NCBI GenBank assembly: GCA_029168955.1
Contig: JAPDOI010000895.1
Span: 186,001-250,000 of the forward strand
Direction: 5' to 3'
Source of the DNA: Aplectana chamaeleonis
Taxonomy: Eukaryota > Nematoda > Chromadorea > Rhabditida > Cosmocercidae
Length of the DNA: 64,000 nucleotides
Part shown: positions 52,707 to 63,050 of the stretch, piece after piece
Layout of the letters: each line of letters starts with the position of its first letter
How positions within the stretch are numbered: the stretch's first letter is position 1
Program-made: the position numbers and the translations under genes
Notes under the pieces: model-generated
The model's database searches: none
Told to the model about the DNA's origin: nothing
The model's input: only the letters and a program-made list of their open reading frames with translations

Positions 52707-53849
52707 ATGCCGTTTCCACGAAAACAAGCTTGTGCTCCTACAATAATACCAAGATGGACAGCAAGATTGGCGGTGTTGAAATCTGACATTCTTCACATTA
52801 TCGAAAACCATAGCAGAGTTCGTTCTCCAGACAACATGACCGCTTCAGAACGAGCGGGTATCAGGAAAGCGCTTCAACTGAAATCAACTGTGCTATTCTC
52901 CGTTGGGGATAAATGCGGTGGCTTTGTCGTTATGACGCGAGATAGGGACATTGCGTTGTGCCAGGAAGCACTGTCGGATCTGGAAATATATTCAGTATCT
53001 TCCATGAGCGAGTACAATACCAACTTGAAGCTATTGAATTCGACAATCAAGCACATTCTGGGCTCGAAAATAGACAAGAACATCATCAAACGACTCATCT
53101 CTGCGCACCCTACTATGCCTACCTATTATCAGTTGGTCAAAACACATAAGCTTCCCACCGCCAGCCCAAGACAGCAAGTAACAAACGCGGTAATCAAAAC
53201 TCGGCCCATCGTGTCCTCGTGTAATGGACCTACGGATGCGATTAGCTGGTTTCTCCATCAGATATTGTCACCTCTTCTACGGTTTGTTCCATCGCACCTT
53301 GTGAACACCGACCAATTCTTACAACACCTGGGGAATGCCGATTTGACGTCTCCGTATGTGGAATATCACAGCTTCGACGTTACTTCTCTGTATACCAATG
53401 TCGACACCAACGCAGCAGTGGCAGCTTGTGGAAGTTCAATCCGTCGAAACCAGCAAGAGATTCACATTTATGGCCTTCAGCCACAGGAAATCGAAAGACT
53501 GCTCACCGCTGTTGTCGATTTCAATTTCTTCAGTTTCCATAACATCGTCCACCGCCAGAAACGTGGCCTAGCAATGGGTAGCAGGCTCGCCCCTCTGCTG
53601 GCAATATTGTTTATGGATAGCTTTGAAAGGAGTACTCTGACGACGGATGTGATATTCTATGGCCGGTATATTGACGACATATTCATCGTAGCCAAAGAAC
53701 AGGGAACGCTGCGTCAGGTTCTATCGGATCTCAATGCGCGGCACAATTCGGTAAAGTTAACGGCTAAAGAACCCGGACCTGGTGGTTACCTACCCTTCCT
53801 GAATACTGAAGTCAAACTCTCTGGCCATCAAGTGCAAACTGCCTGGTAG
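52707..53849 (+). CDS. Penelope reverse transcriptase, right copy
   Basis: 380 codons, about 98% identical to the left copy. Same motifs: KTHKLP, RPIVSSCNGPTDA, FDVTSLYTNVDT, QKRGLAMGSRLAPL, YIDDIFIVAKEQ. It ends at the same TAG, with 19 sense codons in frame between that stop and the endonuclease Met at 53907. Confidence 0.92.
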   Translation: MPFPRKQACAPTIIPRWTARLAVLKSDILHIIENHSRVRSPDNMTASERAGIRKALQLKSTVLFSVGDKCGGFVVMTRDRDIALCQEALSDLEIYSVSSMSEYNTNLKLLNSTIKHILGSKIDKNIIKRLISAHPTMPTYYQLVKTHKLPTASPRQQVTNAVIKTRPIVSSCNGPTDAISWFLHQILSPLLRFVPSHLVNTDQFLQHLGNADLTSPYVEYHSFDVTSLYTNVDTNAAVAACGSSIRRNQQEIHIYGLQPQEIERLLTAVVDFNFFSFHNIVHRQKRGLAMGSRLAPLLAILFMDSFERSTLTTDVIFYGRYIDDIFIVAKEQGTLRQVLSDLNARHNSVKLTAKEPGPGGYLPFLNTEVKLSGHQVQTAW

Positions 53850-53906
53850 TCAAAACCCGCGTCAAGAAACATCCTGCTGCATTCACGTAACTGCCACCCT
53901 CTTTTC

Positions 53907-54620
53907 ATGAAGAGCAGCGTGGTCCAGAATTTGGTACGAACAGCAAGAAATCTGACAACCGACAAGAAGGAAGACGTAGAGACACGAATAGCGCTTATTC
54001 TGAATGAAAACGGCTACGTGGAAAACAACGTTCAGACCTGGCGACCATTTCGGCACCCTCTGTTTAACACCAATCTAGTCCTCCCCTACGTAAGCGAGTC
54101 GTTTGCCAAGGATGTAAACTTAGCTGTACGGAGATCCGCCCTTCCACTCCGTTTGGTATTCCGCCCTCCGCCAACGCTCCGTCAGCTCCTTACGTCGTCA
54201 AGACCGTATGAAGACAGATGTGTGAGGAGAGGTTGCACCTACTGCACTGCTGATAGAAAAATATGTCAGATTCGAGACGTGGTGTACAAAATTGAATGTG
54301 ACGTCTGTGGAGAATTTTACAGTGGCGAGACAGGAAGGCCTTTGCGGTGTCGGCTAGATGAGCACATGAGAGCACTACGAACTCCTCAAACATACCCAAA
54401 CAAAACATACCCAAACAGTGCCCTTTCGAAACACAGGCTAACAAGACATCTCAACGACAGCTTGCCTACCATGACAACGAGTATCATCCACATGAACATT
54501 CCGGACACCGCGGAACGGAAAATACGGGAGGCACTGGAAATAAAACGGCTTTCACCGCCCATGAACAATCGAGAAGAGATGAGAGAGGCATTGAGATTGT
54601 TAACATCGCAAAGTAATTAG
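53907..54620 (+). CDS. Penelope GIY-YIG endonuclease domain, right copy
   Basis: 237 codons in frame with the RT. Contains the Cys pair region CVRRGCTYCTADRKICQIRD, then the nuclease core VYKIECDVCGEFYSGETGRP with LRCRLDEHMRA, and the conserved C-terminal AERKIREALEIKRLSPPMNN. The catalytic Tyr, Arg and His positions appear present. Penelope enzymes use this domain to nick the target. Only the shared TAG keeps it from being joined to the RT. Confidence 0.9.
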   Translation: MKSSVVQNLVRTARNLTTDKKEDVETRIALILNENGYVENNVQTWRPFRHPLFNTNLVLPYVSESFAKDVNLAVRRSALPLRLVFRPPPTLRQLLTSSRPYEDRCVRRGCTYCTADRKICQIRDVVYKIECDVCGEFYSGETGRPLRCRLDEHMRALRTPQTYPNKTYPNSALSKHRLTRHLNDSLPTMTTSIIHMNIPDTAERKIREALEIKRLSPPMNNREEMREALRLLTSQSN

Positions 54621-54808
54621 AGGATGATATCGATCGTTGACCACGCATTTGGCCCATCCCACCAACAAGGGTCTTCTGTCATCCACGTGGGTTACGAGCC
54701 GGTCGCAGAAGTAACGATAACCTTCCCGCCCCACCCACGCGTGCGTTTCTGAATTCTTATCATCTCTTCTTTGCTGAAAATGATTTGATGTAATGTTGTA
54801 AATTACAG

Positions 54809-54846
54809 TCGCCTGATGAAGGGTCTATGACCCGAAACGTTGCGGA
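54809..54846 (+). ncRNA. Hammerhead ribozyme-like motif, right copy
   Basis: CGC (stem I), CTGATGA, stem II GGGTC-TAT-GACCC, GAAA, AC/GT minimal stem III, T, GCG (stem I). All conserved core bases are present. Published Penelope hammerheads have the same tiny stem III and are thought to act as dimers. Confidence 0.68.
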
Positions 54847-54934
54847 TAAAGGTATTTGGTTATTTATCTCTACGCAAGCAGCTTCAAACTACATTACATT
54901 AAAGTTTGATCACTGATTTCATTGATTAGCCCAT

Positions 54935-55010
54935 CCGGTATATAAGGCGATTCACTTCTGTGAGCGCTCACTCGGCACCTCGATGCCGGCCCTGGAAGGT
55001 GACCTGCGGT
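54935..55010 (+). promoter_or_regulatory. TATA-bearing leader module, copy 2
   Basis: CCGGTATATAAGGCGATTC (TATATAAG at 54939) is followed 44 bp later by an ATG at 54983 with MPALEGDL, as in the module at 46187. ACTCGGCA and GCCCTGGAAGGTGACCTG are shared. The downstream 165-codon frame runs into inverted repeats and is not credible as protein beyond the first residues. Confidence 0.5.
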
Positions 55011-55014
55011 GGTC

Positions 55015-55475
55015 AAATATGCTTTCCATGGATGCGAATTATACTGAGAATTGCTCCCACGTGGCCGTGGCCACGTTTCCATGGACGCGTTTTTCCATGG
55101 GAATGTTCTTGTTAAGCACCCCTGGGGTGCGTTCCAAGAACATTCCCACGGCTAAAGTTTTTCATGGAAACGTAGACACGGCGACGTGGAAGCAATTATC
55201 AGTCACAATTCGTGGCCATGGGAAACAAGTTCGGTCATGGAAAGGCTATTTGCCCTCCTTCGGTATCGTGGGAACATTCTTGGAACGCACCCATGGGGTG
55301 CGTTCCAGGAACATTCCCATGGCAAAACGCGTCCATGGAATCGTAGCCACGGCCACGTTGGAGCAATTTTCAGTTATAACTCGCATCCATGGAAAGCAAA
55401 TTTGTCCTTGGGGAGGTTGTTTTGCCTCCCGCAGCGCCGTGGAAACGTTCTTGGAACGCATCCCTGAAGTCGCTT
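55015..55475. repeat. Cluster of GGTGCGTTCC inverted modules
   Basis: GGGGTGCGTTCCAAGAACAT (55123-), TTCTTGGAACGCACCCATGG with GGGGTGCGTTCCAGGAACAT (about 55275-55320) and GTTCTTGGAACGCATCC (about 55447-55465) alternate in orientation. They are interspersed with CATGGACGCGTTTT and GGCCACG motifs. The fold-back at 1927-2097 is the same family. Confidence 0.7.
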
Positions 55476-55479
55476 CATA

Positions 55480-56600
55480 GAGGTCAGCATATTTTTGGCA
55501 GCTCAGGGGAAATTCCCCACGGCTGGGGGGGAGGCAGGGTGTATGCCTCCCCCCAGCAGCTCCAATCTTCTAGCTGGGGCTGCTAGGGCACGGCGATGGG
55601 GCACGACATACGTGTCTTGACTTGTGACCGATCACGATAGACGTGTCATGTCTTGTGAGCAAAGGCGATCTTCAAAGGCGCCGATTGCACTGTCCCTGCC
55701 CCAGCCGGCGCGTTCTTGCATACGGCCCCTGACGGACCGCCGGCAGGGTTCATGCGGGTCGCCGTCTAAAGCCTGGCCGACTGCGGAAATGGTTTTAGCT
55801 CGCTAGGCAAATGCCGGCGGCCCACCATTGTCCTATTGTCAGAGGTTTTGCCACAAAAGCACAGTCGAGCGAGGGGAAAACGGTTTCCAGGAAACGGCAA
55901 ATACTCATTCACCAATCACCAACCTAGTACATAAGTCTGCTACATTGAAGTGTGAAGAGACAAATGCATAACTCTTTATACAAAAAACACGGAATTCTTC
56001 CATTGCGAAAACATAGATACAACGAAGTGCAAAAATAGTGTAATTCTATCGTTCACCATTAATGACCACAAGTGCTCCAATTAAAAGACTAACTACACTG
56101 AGAAATTTAAGACCATAGTTGATATTTTCTGAAGCATCTTAGATTATTTATCTTCTTGACGAATTATAATGACATCTGGCATAGAACAGTCGCTGAAAGG
56201 TTGTATACGGCCAAATCAGAACAAGGATTAGCGAATTCCAATCTTACCTGCATTTACACGGGTCCCTTCCCTTTCGGATTCTGTAATAAATTATCTCACA
56301 ATCGAAGGATACTCGGCCAAAGCGACTATCAAAATTGACATTGTTTTCTAGGACTGCTCCTGGGTGTCCAAATTGAATCTGCTATTCAGAAACGTTTCCC
56401 TGAACGGACGAATCAGCGAAGGTCGCTTCAGCTTTTCCTCGGTTGTCGGAGAACTCAGTCCCGTCAGGCCGCAGCGACACCTTTTCCATCCACCCAAGCC
56501 TTGGTTTCCTTCCCTTGCAAAATGATAAGGGTGTCGCAGTAAGCTGACTTTTCTTTTCAACGCTTTTCAGGTCAGACAGTAATACTAGACGAAAAATACC
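55480..56600. other. No supported feature
   Basis: GC-rich then AT-rich sequence. It includes a GGCTGGGGGGGAGGCAGG tract (55522-55539) mirrored by CTGGGGCTGC text. Only short overlapping ORFs are present. Confidence 0.35.
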
Positions 56601-56653
56601 GTGCGGGACAAATGGTCACGATAGCCGTAAAATATAGCGTATGGTGCAACTTG

Positions 56654-57010
56654 TTGGCTGCAATTCACAGTGATTTAAATCATTTGAGACCCTGAATGGG
56701 CGGTGCAGTCAGGCAAAGGAGGTAATTCCCGGGTGGGGGCTGATTTTAGTGTTGGCTGCAATTCGGAGTGGTTTAAATCATTTGAGACCCTGAAAGGACG
56801 GTGCAGCCTTCGGATACACCGTCAGGCAAGGGAGATAATCCTGGGTGGGGGCTGATTTTAGTGTTGGCTGCGATTCGGAGTGGTTTGAATCATTTGAGAC
56901 CCTGAGCACCGTCAGGCAAGGGAGGTAATCCCCGGGTGGGGGGCTGATTTTAGTGTTGCTGCAATTCGGAGTGGTTTAAATCATTTTAGACCCTGAATGA
57001 TTTAAACCAT
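56654..57010 (+). repeat. Tandem monomers (92-112 bp) related to the RTE 5' end
   Basis: Four units begin TTGGCTGCAATTC(A/G) at about 56654, 56752, 56864 and 56956, each containing TTTAAATCATTTGAGACCCTGA, CGTCAGGCAAGGGAGGTAAT and a GGGTGGGGGCTGATTTTAGT end. The segment GACCCTGAA(T/A)GGACG(A/G)TGCAGCC recurs at 58216-58240, just before the RTE coding region. The array therefore looks like promoter monomers of a non-LTR element. Confidence 0.7.
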
Positions 57011-58179
57011 TCGACAAAGGCATTCGACAGCGTCAACTTGGGCATGTTATCGGAAAGCTTGTTGAAGTCTTCTATCCCTCCATAGCAGAAGCGCTGGATA
57101 ACTGCATTCACGAAGGGCCGTCGAGCAAAAGTTATGTTCCAAAGTCATGTTTCAAGCAGTATTCCCATAGCTGCTGGTGTCCCGCAAGGCGGAGTCTTAT
57201 CGCCCGCTCTGTTTAATCTGTACCTAGAGGATATTCCGGCTCCTCCCCAGGACATAAAAGTTGTCGCCTATGCTGACGATATGACTGTCATGTGCCAGAA
57301 CCTCGACGTTCAAGCCGCCGCGAGCAAGATCAACGAGTACCTGATTGGTTTGAAAAGCTACTTCGACAACAAAATGCTCAGGGTCAGCAGAAGCAGACAA
57401 TTGTCAAGGCCAAGCTCAATGTGCTAAGGGCACTAGGGGGTACATCATGGGGCTGCAGCAAGGAAACAATTCTGACCACATATAAGGCTATATTGCAGCC
57501 CGCCCTGGAGAATGCGGAACCTGTTTGGCAGCACCTAGTGTCGGATACATCCTAGAGCAAAATGCAGCGTGTGCAAAACGCTGATCTTCGGATCGCCACT
57601 GGGTGTGCCAGGAGTTCGCCCATTGAACATCTTCACGCCAAGACCCGGGTACTACCAGTGGAGGAGCGCTGTCAGCTCCAGGCCCAGCAGCTGCACATCA
57701 ACATCATCAAACAGCCCAACCACTCATCTAGGAGAGTTCTTGAGCCTGCAAGAGAGAGAGACATCAGAAAACCCTTCGCCGGTGCTCCAAATAAAGTAAA
57801 TCTGCATAGATGGCACGATTCACATCGAGAACGCCTCCGTCTATTGCGCGAGGAGCACACCCAGTTTGTCCTAGGGTATCTGAAAAGAGCGGCTATCAAT
57901 CCCATTTTGGGTACTGTGCCGCCCCGAGTCTCTGAGTCTGAGTCTCAGCTGAGTAGACGTGCCTGATACACTCTTGCATTGTTGCGCTGTGGGCAATCAA
58001 CGTTCCTGAAGTCCTATGCGAACAGGATCGACAGTAGCACTCCCGACGCTTGCCCGGACTGTGGTGGTACCGGCCACAATACTCTACACTTATTCAACTG
58101 CCCAAAAAAACCCACAACATTAACTCCCATGGACCTTTGGACAAATCCGACCCTGGTCGCCCAGTTTCTGGGCCTATAG
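57011..58179 (+). pseudogene. Non-LTR retrotransposon RT fragment (jockey/CR1-like)
   Basis: 57020 onward reads KAFDSVNLGMLSESLL. From 57134 the RT continues with AAGVPQGGVLSPALFNLYLE and VVAYADDMTVMC (catalytic YADD). A frameshift near 57390 moves to LNVLRALGGTSWGCSKETIL. Stops at 57554 (TAG) and 57964 (TGA) follow. The C-terminus has a CCHC-like cluster CPDCGGTGHNTLHLFNC then LTPMDLWTNPTLVAQFL. The 5' half (endonuclease) is missing. Clade assignment is by general resemblance only. Confidence 0.82.
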
Positions 58180-58334
58180 CAATACTCTCTTCGTGGCTGC
58201 AAAGAAGAAGAAAAGACCCTGAATGGACGATGCAGCCCTCGGCAATGGCGTAACTCCGCCATTGCCGGTCCCAAGCCCGGATGAGAAAGGAGGAGGGTTG
58301 GCTTCCCGTACTACCGACGGGCTGGAAAACTTAG

Positions 58335-59181
58335 GTGGTAACCATGGAAAGTCTCTTAGGAAACAACGAAGAAGCTACCGCATCCGGGGCAGCCGATGCG
58401 CCAACACTAGGGATCCAGGGTGTTGGTGAGAACAATACTACTGGCCAAAATGGAGGACGACTGGTGACACCTAAGAAGGAGCTGAGGATTGCAGCATGGA
58501 ATGTGCGAACGGGACACTGCGTCGGTCAGAAAGAGATAATAGCAAGAGAGTTGTCAAGGTTCAACATATCGATTGCTGCACTTTCCGAGCTGAGGATGAG
58601 CGGATGTGGAACTATGACCCTTCAGGTGCGGGAGAGTAGGGAAAAGATGGTGCTGTACTACTCCGGTGATGACGGACAGGGCAATGGCGTTGGATTTATG
58701 CTAGGCAGTCGCGCAGCTGAAAGCGTTGTTGTTTCATTCGAGCCGATTTCTGGCAGGATCGCTGTTCTTGTTTTGAGCGGAACAATCAAGACCCATGTCG
58801 TGTCCATCTATGCACCAACGGAGCCAAGTTCTGACGTTGACAAAGGACGAGTTCTACACCAAACTCCAGGACGTGCTGAATACTATCCCGAAAACCGATG
58901 TCACCATTGTAGCGGGTGATTTCAACGCAAGAGTCGGTAGTGACAGAACAGGCTGGGAAGCAGTGTTGGGCAGGTTCAGCGTGGGCGAAATAAACGATAA
59001 TGGACTACGCCTACTTTCGTTCGCTGCGATCAACGGGCTTGCCATCGGTAACAGTCAATTCCGGCACCCCAGCACGCATCAGGTAACATGGAGCAATCGA
59101 ACTGGACGAGATGTGGCCGCCTTGGACTACGTGCTGATAAACTCACGTTTTAGATCATCACTGAAGATGTTCGAGCCATGA
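58335..59181 (+). pseudogene. RTE apurinic-type endonuclease domain, frameshifted
   Basis: Probable start ATG 58344. Motifs: LRIAAWNVRTGHC (Asn), ALSELRMSG (Glu), VSIYAPTEPS, then after a frameshift at about 58830 TIVAGDFNARVGSD (Asp/Asn), HPSTHQVTWSNRTGRD and LDYVLINSRF. This is the exonuclease-phosphatase fold that nicks target DNA. The final SDH motif is carried by the next frame (GSDHYLLRAVM, about 59199). Confidence 0.87.
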
Positions 59182-61320
59182 GAGCGTCTGATTGTGGATC
59201 CGACCATTATCTCTTGCGTGCAGTAATGCAGCTTCGCTTACGACGACCTAGGCGTGAGGAGCCCCCTAGAAAGAAATCTAGACTGGTTACACTTGCTGGC
59301 GCCAGGAACAAAAGAAACATTCAACTCGAGCTGTCGAATCGGTTCGCGGTTCTGGAAGATGCCTTGTCTGTGGACGAGCACGAGAAGGAGACAGTTGAAG
59401 TCGCTCTTGAATGCGAAGAGCCTCTCTGCACTGTTATTCGCCGGCGAACGCAGCCTTGGATATCGGACGATTCTCTCCGTCTTGTGCACGAACGGAAGCG
59501 AGCGAAACTAACGGACTTTGGACGGTATCGCCAATTGTGTCCAGGAGCTTCGTCGAAAGTTGAAGGAAGAAGCAGGAGTCGTACTGGAATAAGGTAGCAG
59601 ACGAAGTGGAGGAGGCAGTTGGAAGGAAACGACTATCGCACATTATACAGTACACTCATATCGTCTCAGAAAGGAGACCAAACCCATGAGCGATTCCATC
59701 AGGAATACGGATGGGTCTTTTGTGGGATCAGCAGATGAGCGTCTGTTGGGATGGAGGCAGTTCTTCAATGAAGACTATACTCACGATGCGCCACAAGGTC
59801 CGCTGGCCCAAGCGATACTAGTTGAGGTACCAGAGGAGACAGCGCATGACTCGGAACACACTGCGGAAGAAGTGAAAGCGGCAATCAAGTCGCTGAAGAA
59901 TGGAAAGGCATCTACCTGGAAAAGGCTATTGTCGTGCCTATCCATAAGAAGGGCGATGCCAGAGACTGCAAAAACTATCGTGGGATCAGCCTCTTGTGGA
60001 CTGTTGTTAAAGTCTTCACGAGAACTATCCAGCCCAGACTTCAACGCTATCGGGAGAGTACCTGTTGCGAAGAACAAGCAGGTTTTCGTCCGGGTCGAGG
60101 ATGCAGCGATCAAATTTTCGCACTTCGTCAAGTTATGGAGGAAAGGATCCGCTGTGGAAAGCGCGTCGTTATCACCTTCATAGACTTCAAGTCGGCATTC
60201 GATTGCGTGCACTGGCCCGCCTTATGGAGATCGATGGAATGCGAACACATGCCAGGAAAAATGGTAAAGCTTCTGCAGGAAATTTATAGAGGCTCGACTA
60301 GCTGTGTTCGCGTCGGAAACAAGCTATCCGAAGAATTCAGGGTCGATGCAGGCGTCCGGCAGGGAGATGTGATTTCGCCGCTCCTCTTTAATACCGTGGT
60401 CGATGCTATTATGAGAAAGACCTTCGAAAATAGAAGAGGGGTCCAATTTGGCGATAACGATTTTGTCACGGATTTGATGTTTGCGGACGACAGCGCAGTT
60501 TTCACCAATACTGACATGGAAGCCACGCTTTGGTTGAATGATATGGCACAAATCGCGGAATCGTATGGGCTGCGAATTAATAAGGAGAAGACTAAAGTCA
60601 TGACGTCGGACGGTTCACGTGCTTCTGTGTTCGAGGGAGCTGAGCTTCAGCAAGTCAAGGAGTTCAAGTACCTCGGATCGGTGGTGCAAGAGCGAAAGGT
60701 AGTGGCTACATCGGAGATACTGTGCAGGATCGGGCAGGCGTCGGCTGCTTTCGCTTCGCTGGGCTGGTGTTTATGGAAGAAGGGTAATGTGTCAATCAAG
60801 ACAAAGATCCGGATGTTTCGCGCGCTCATAGTGCCAATCCTACTGTACGGGTCAGAGTCGTGGACGTTGCTGAAGTCGGATCACAGCAGGCTGGAGGTCT
60901 TCCAAACGCGGTGTTTGCGGCAAATCCTCGGGATTACTTTAAGAGATCGAATACGGAACGACGTCATCCGAGATACTTGCGACCATCAGCCCACGATCGA
61001 AGAACAAATTCGAACGAGAAGGCTGCGATGGTTTGGACACGTATGCAGAGAGGAAACAAACCGACTTCCGCGCAGATTGTTATGGAGAGCGCCCTGCACT
61101 GTGGGAGGTTGAAAGAGCAGCCTCGAAAAAGACGTGGTTAAAGCAAGTCGAGGCGGATCTGAAGTCCCAATGGTGCAGTGTCGTTAACGCTAGATTAATT
61201 GCTGCGAACCGTACTGAATGGAAGCGTATCGTTCCAGGCCACAAGAGCTCCTATGCCACCTACAGCAGTGTACTGGTTGAGAGGTCATCCTGCTCCGCCA
61301 GCCGCCAGCTAACGGGATGA
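59178..61320 (+). pseudogene. RTE reverse transcriptase, frameshifted
   Basis: 59178-59597 links the nuclease to the RT. 59686-59940 holds the pre-RT (EVKAAIKSLKNGKAS). 59934-61112 is the main RT: PIHKKGDARDCKNYRGISLL, EEQAGFRPGRGCSDQIFALR, TFIDFKSAFDCV (Asp), DAGVRQGDVISPLLFN and LMFADDSAVF (catalytic pair, FADD instead of YADD), then FKYLGSVV, YGSESW and RRLRWFGHVCR. A last shift near 61100 leads to the end at 61318. Frames alternate, so no intact polyprotein exists. Confidence 0.88.
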
Positions 61321-61339
61321 GTGAGTGAGTGAGTGAGTG

Positions 61340-61515
61340 ATTCGATGAGTTCAAAATCCCGAATTATTCAAAAATCGAGTATTCGAAAAGTTCAAAATCC
61401 TGCCTTTTTTGAAATTCGAGTATTCCAAAGGTTCAAAATGCCGAATTTTTCGGAAAGTCGAATATTCGAAAACATCGAATTTCCCAAATATTCAATTATT
61501 CGAAAAGTCTGAATA
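61340..61515. repeat. TTCGAAAA/TCAAAATCC minisatellite
   Basis: Imperfect units of about 38-45 bp with TCGAGTATTCGAAAAGTTCA and AAATCC(C/T)G, repeated about four times directly after the RTE tail. Non-coding. Confidence 0.55.
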
Positions 61516-61623
61516 TGTAAAAGTATAGTTGCCACACGACCAAGCAACACCACTTCTTGGGTCGAACTTAGGTGTGATATTCTTCGCGAAAACTGCCTTT
61601 AAGATGACCCATGGTTTCTCTTA

Positions 61624-62100
61624 AAGGCAGTGTTCACGATGAAAATCGTTTTTCTGTTTTCCGCCTATCTTGAAGACGGCCCCATGCTGATTCCAATGGT
61701 GTCTCTGAAATCATACAAGACCTTCTGTGAACGCAGGTATGGTCCTCAAAGATCGAGCTATGGAAACATGGTGGACGAGTTGTCCGAGGCTTGTAACTTC
61801 CGTCTTTTGCAGCCGATCTATGCGAGCTGACCTGAGTAAAAGAGAATCTGAGAATGAAGGGAAGAACGGGGCTAATGATTGAAAATCATCGCTCATCTCA
61901 CGATCTCGAGCATTCATTAGTTCACGTCGGTGGGCGTGATGCGCTTTGGGTTTCAATGCGCCTGAAGTTGCAACTCTTGGGCTCTTTGGGGCTCTTCCTG
62001 GCTCGTTTTCATGCGTTCTTTCGACGTTGCGTTACAGAGTGTCCTCCACTACCCAATCCTGGTGGAATTTCAAAACTTTTTCATCGTAGAACACTGCCTT
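61624..62100. mobile_element. MITE, AAGGCAGTGTTCACGAT family
   Basis: The ends AAGGCAGTGTTCACGATGAA and TTCATCGTAGAACACTGCCTT are flanked by TA. The interior (TGATTCCAATGGTGTCTCTG, GAATGAAGGGAAGAACGGGGC) is shared with AAGGCACAG-type elements at 24297 and 44622, in spite of the different termini. A solitary AACTGCCTTTAAG end lies just upstream at 61588-61602. Confidence 0.85.
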
Positions 62101-62104
62101 TAAG

Positions 62105-63050
62105 GATAAAACCTATATTGAAATTTCGATGTGGGTACGAAATTTTTCATCGACTTCATTTATCGGAAGTACTCTCAAATTTTGTTGCGGATCAGCAACC
62201 AAACTTCCATAATTGCCAAATATACAAATCAATGGAATAATAGTTTCGATGTCAATTACTTTGAACTTCACTACCGGGAAAACTATCTTGAAGTCTGTCG
62301 TCTCTGTTCGCCACCAGCGAATTAATATGACATGACGGAAAAGTTGAAATTAATCAAAATTCAATCAGGAAATTTCAAATTCAATGAATTTTCACACTTT
62401 CTAGCCATTAGCTTGCTGATCTACTCATTTATTATCTACTCATTCGTTTTCAGCATTTCATCAATAATTTGTTTTTGCTTTCCGATACAATTATTTGATT
62501 ATTTATATGTATTTTTCTGTTTACTCAATATTCAATTTATTTGCTCCATCAATAACAAATTTAAAAGCTTTTCAAACAGTAGTATACTCAATAGAATAAA
62601 CTACAATATTACAATTAGGAAAAGTGGCTAAAATTACAATTTGCCAACCTAACCTAATGAATTACTAAACGCTACGAGTTGCTGCACTATTATTAAACAG
62701 ATGAAGGACTAAGCAAGTAAAACATTTGAATCTGTTAGTAGTTAGGTAATAAAATAAATGAGAATCCAACGAAATATATACAATTAAGCAAATACATGTG
62801 TCGGAAAACAAAAAATAACTGATTGATAAAATTTTAAAACAGTAAATGCTTCGATGATGAATGTGTAGTAAATCAGGAATAAATGGGTGAGCAGATAAAA
62901 AGATTGATAAATGATTAAATTCTTTAAAATTAGTGAAAACAATTAAACTCAACTGAACTGTGAGCAGAGATTATTTGATGAAAGCGCAAAATACCGGAAT
63001 CATAGTGGTAGGAGTGAATAGAATGAGGAAATGCGCTAAAAAATCTTTAC
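62105..63050. other. AT-rich sequence, no gene seen
   Basis: More than 70% A+T. ORFs on both strands (62332-62631 plus, 62665-62952 minus) are rich in Ile/Phe/Ser/Asn, as expected by chance from composition. No splice structure. Confidence 0.4.

Larger units (their letters stand above)
52192..54896 (+). mobile_element. Penelope-like retroelement, right copy (plus)
   Basis: 2.7 kb, 5'-truncated, near-identical to the inverse of 49438-52067. Order: N-terminal region, reverse transcriptase, GIY-YIG endonuclease, a 3' non-coding segment of about 190 bp, a hammerhead-like motif (54809-54846), then ...TCAAACTACATTA at the end. The 3' boundary is set by loss of similarity between the copies. Confidence 0.93.
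58205..61340 (+). mobile_element. RTE-type non-LTR retrotransposon
   Basis: The leader (GTCCCAAGCCCGGATGAGAA...GGAGGGTTGGC) leads to an endonuclease-RT polyprotein, then a short 3' end terminating in GGGATGAGTGAGTGAGTGAG, the simple-repeat tail characteristic of RTE elements. No poly(A). Length is about 3.1 kb, close to full length for RTE. The reading frame changes at least four times, so this copy is inactive. Confidence 0.88.

Noticed and set aside
54983..55480. 165-codon ORF after the TATA module
   Set aside because: Beyond the first eight residues it runs through alternating inverted repeats, and the sister module stops after about 20 codons.
62332..62952. ORFs in the AT-rich right end
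   Set aside because: Composition (Ile/Phe/Ser/Asn) and length are those expected by chance at this base composition.
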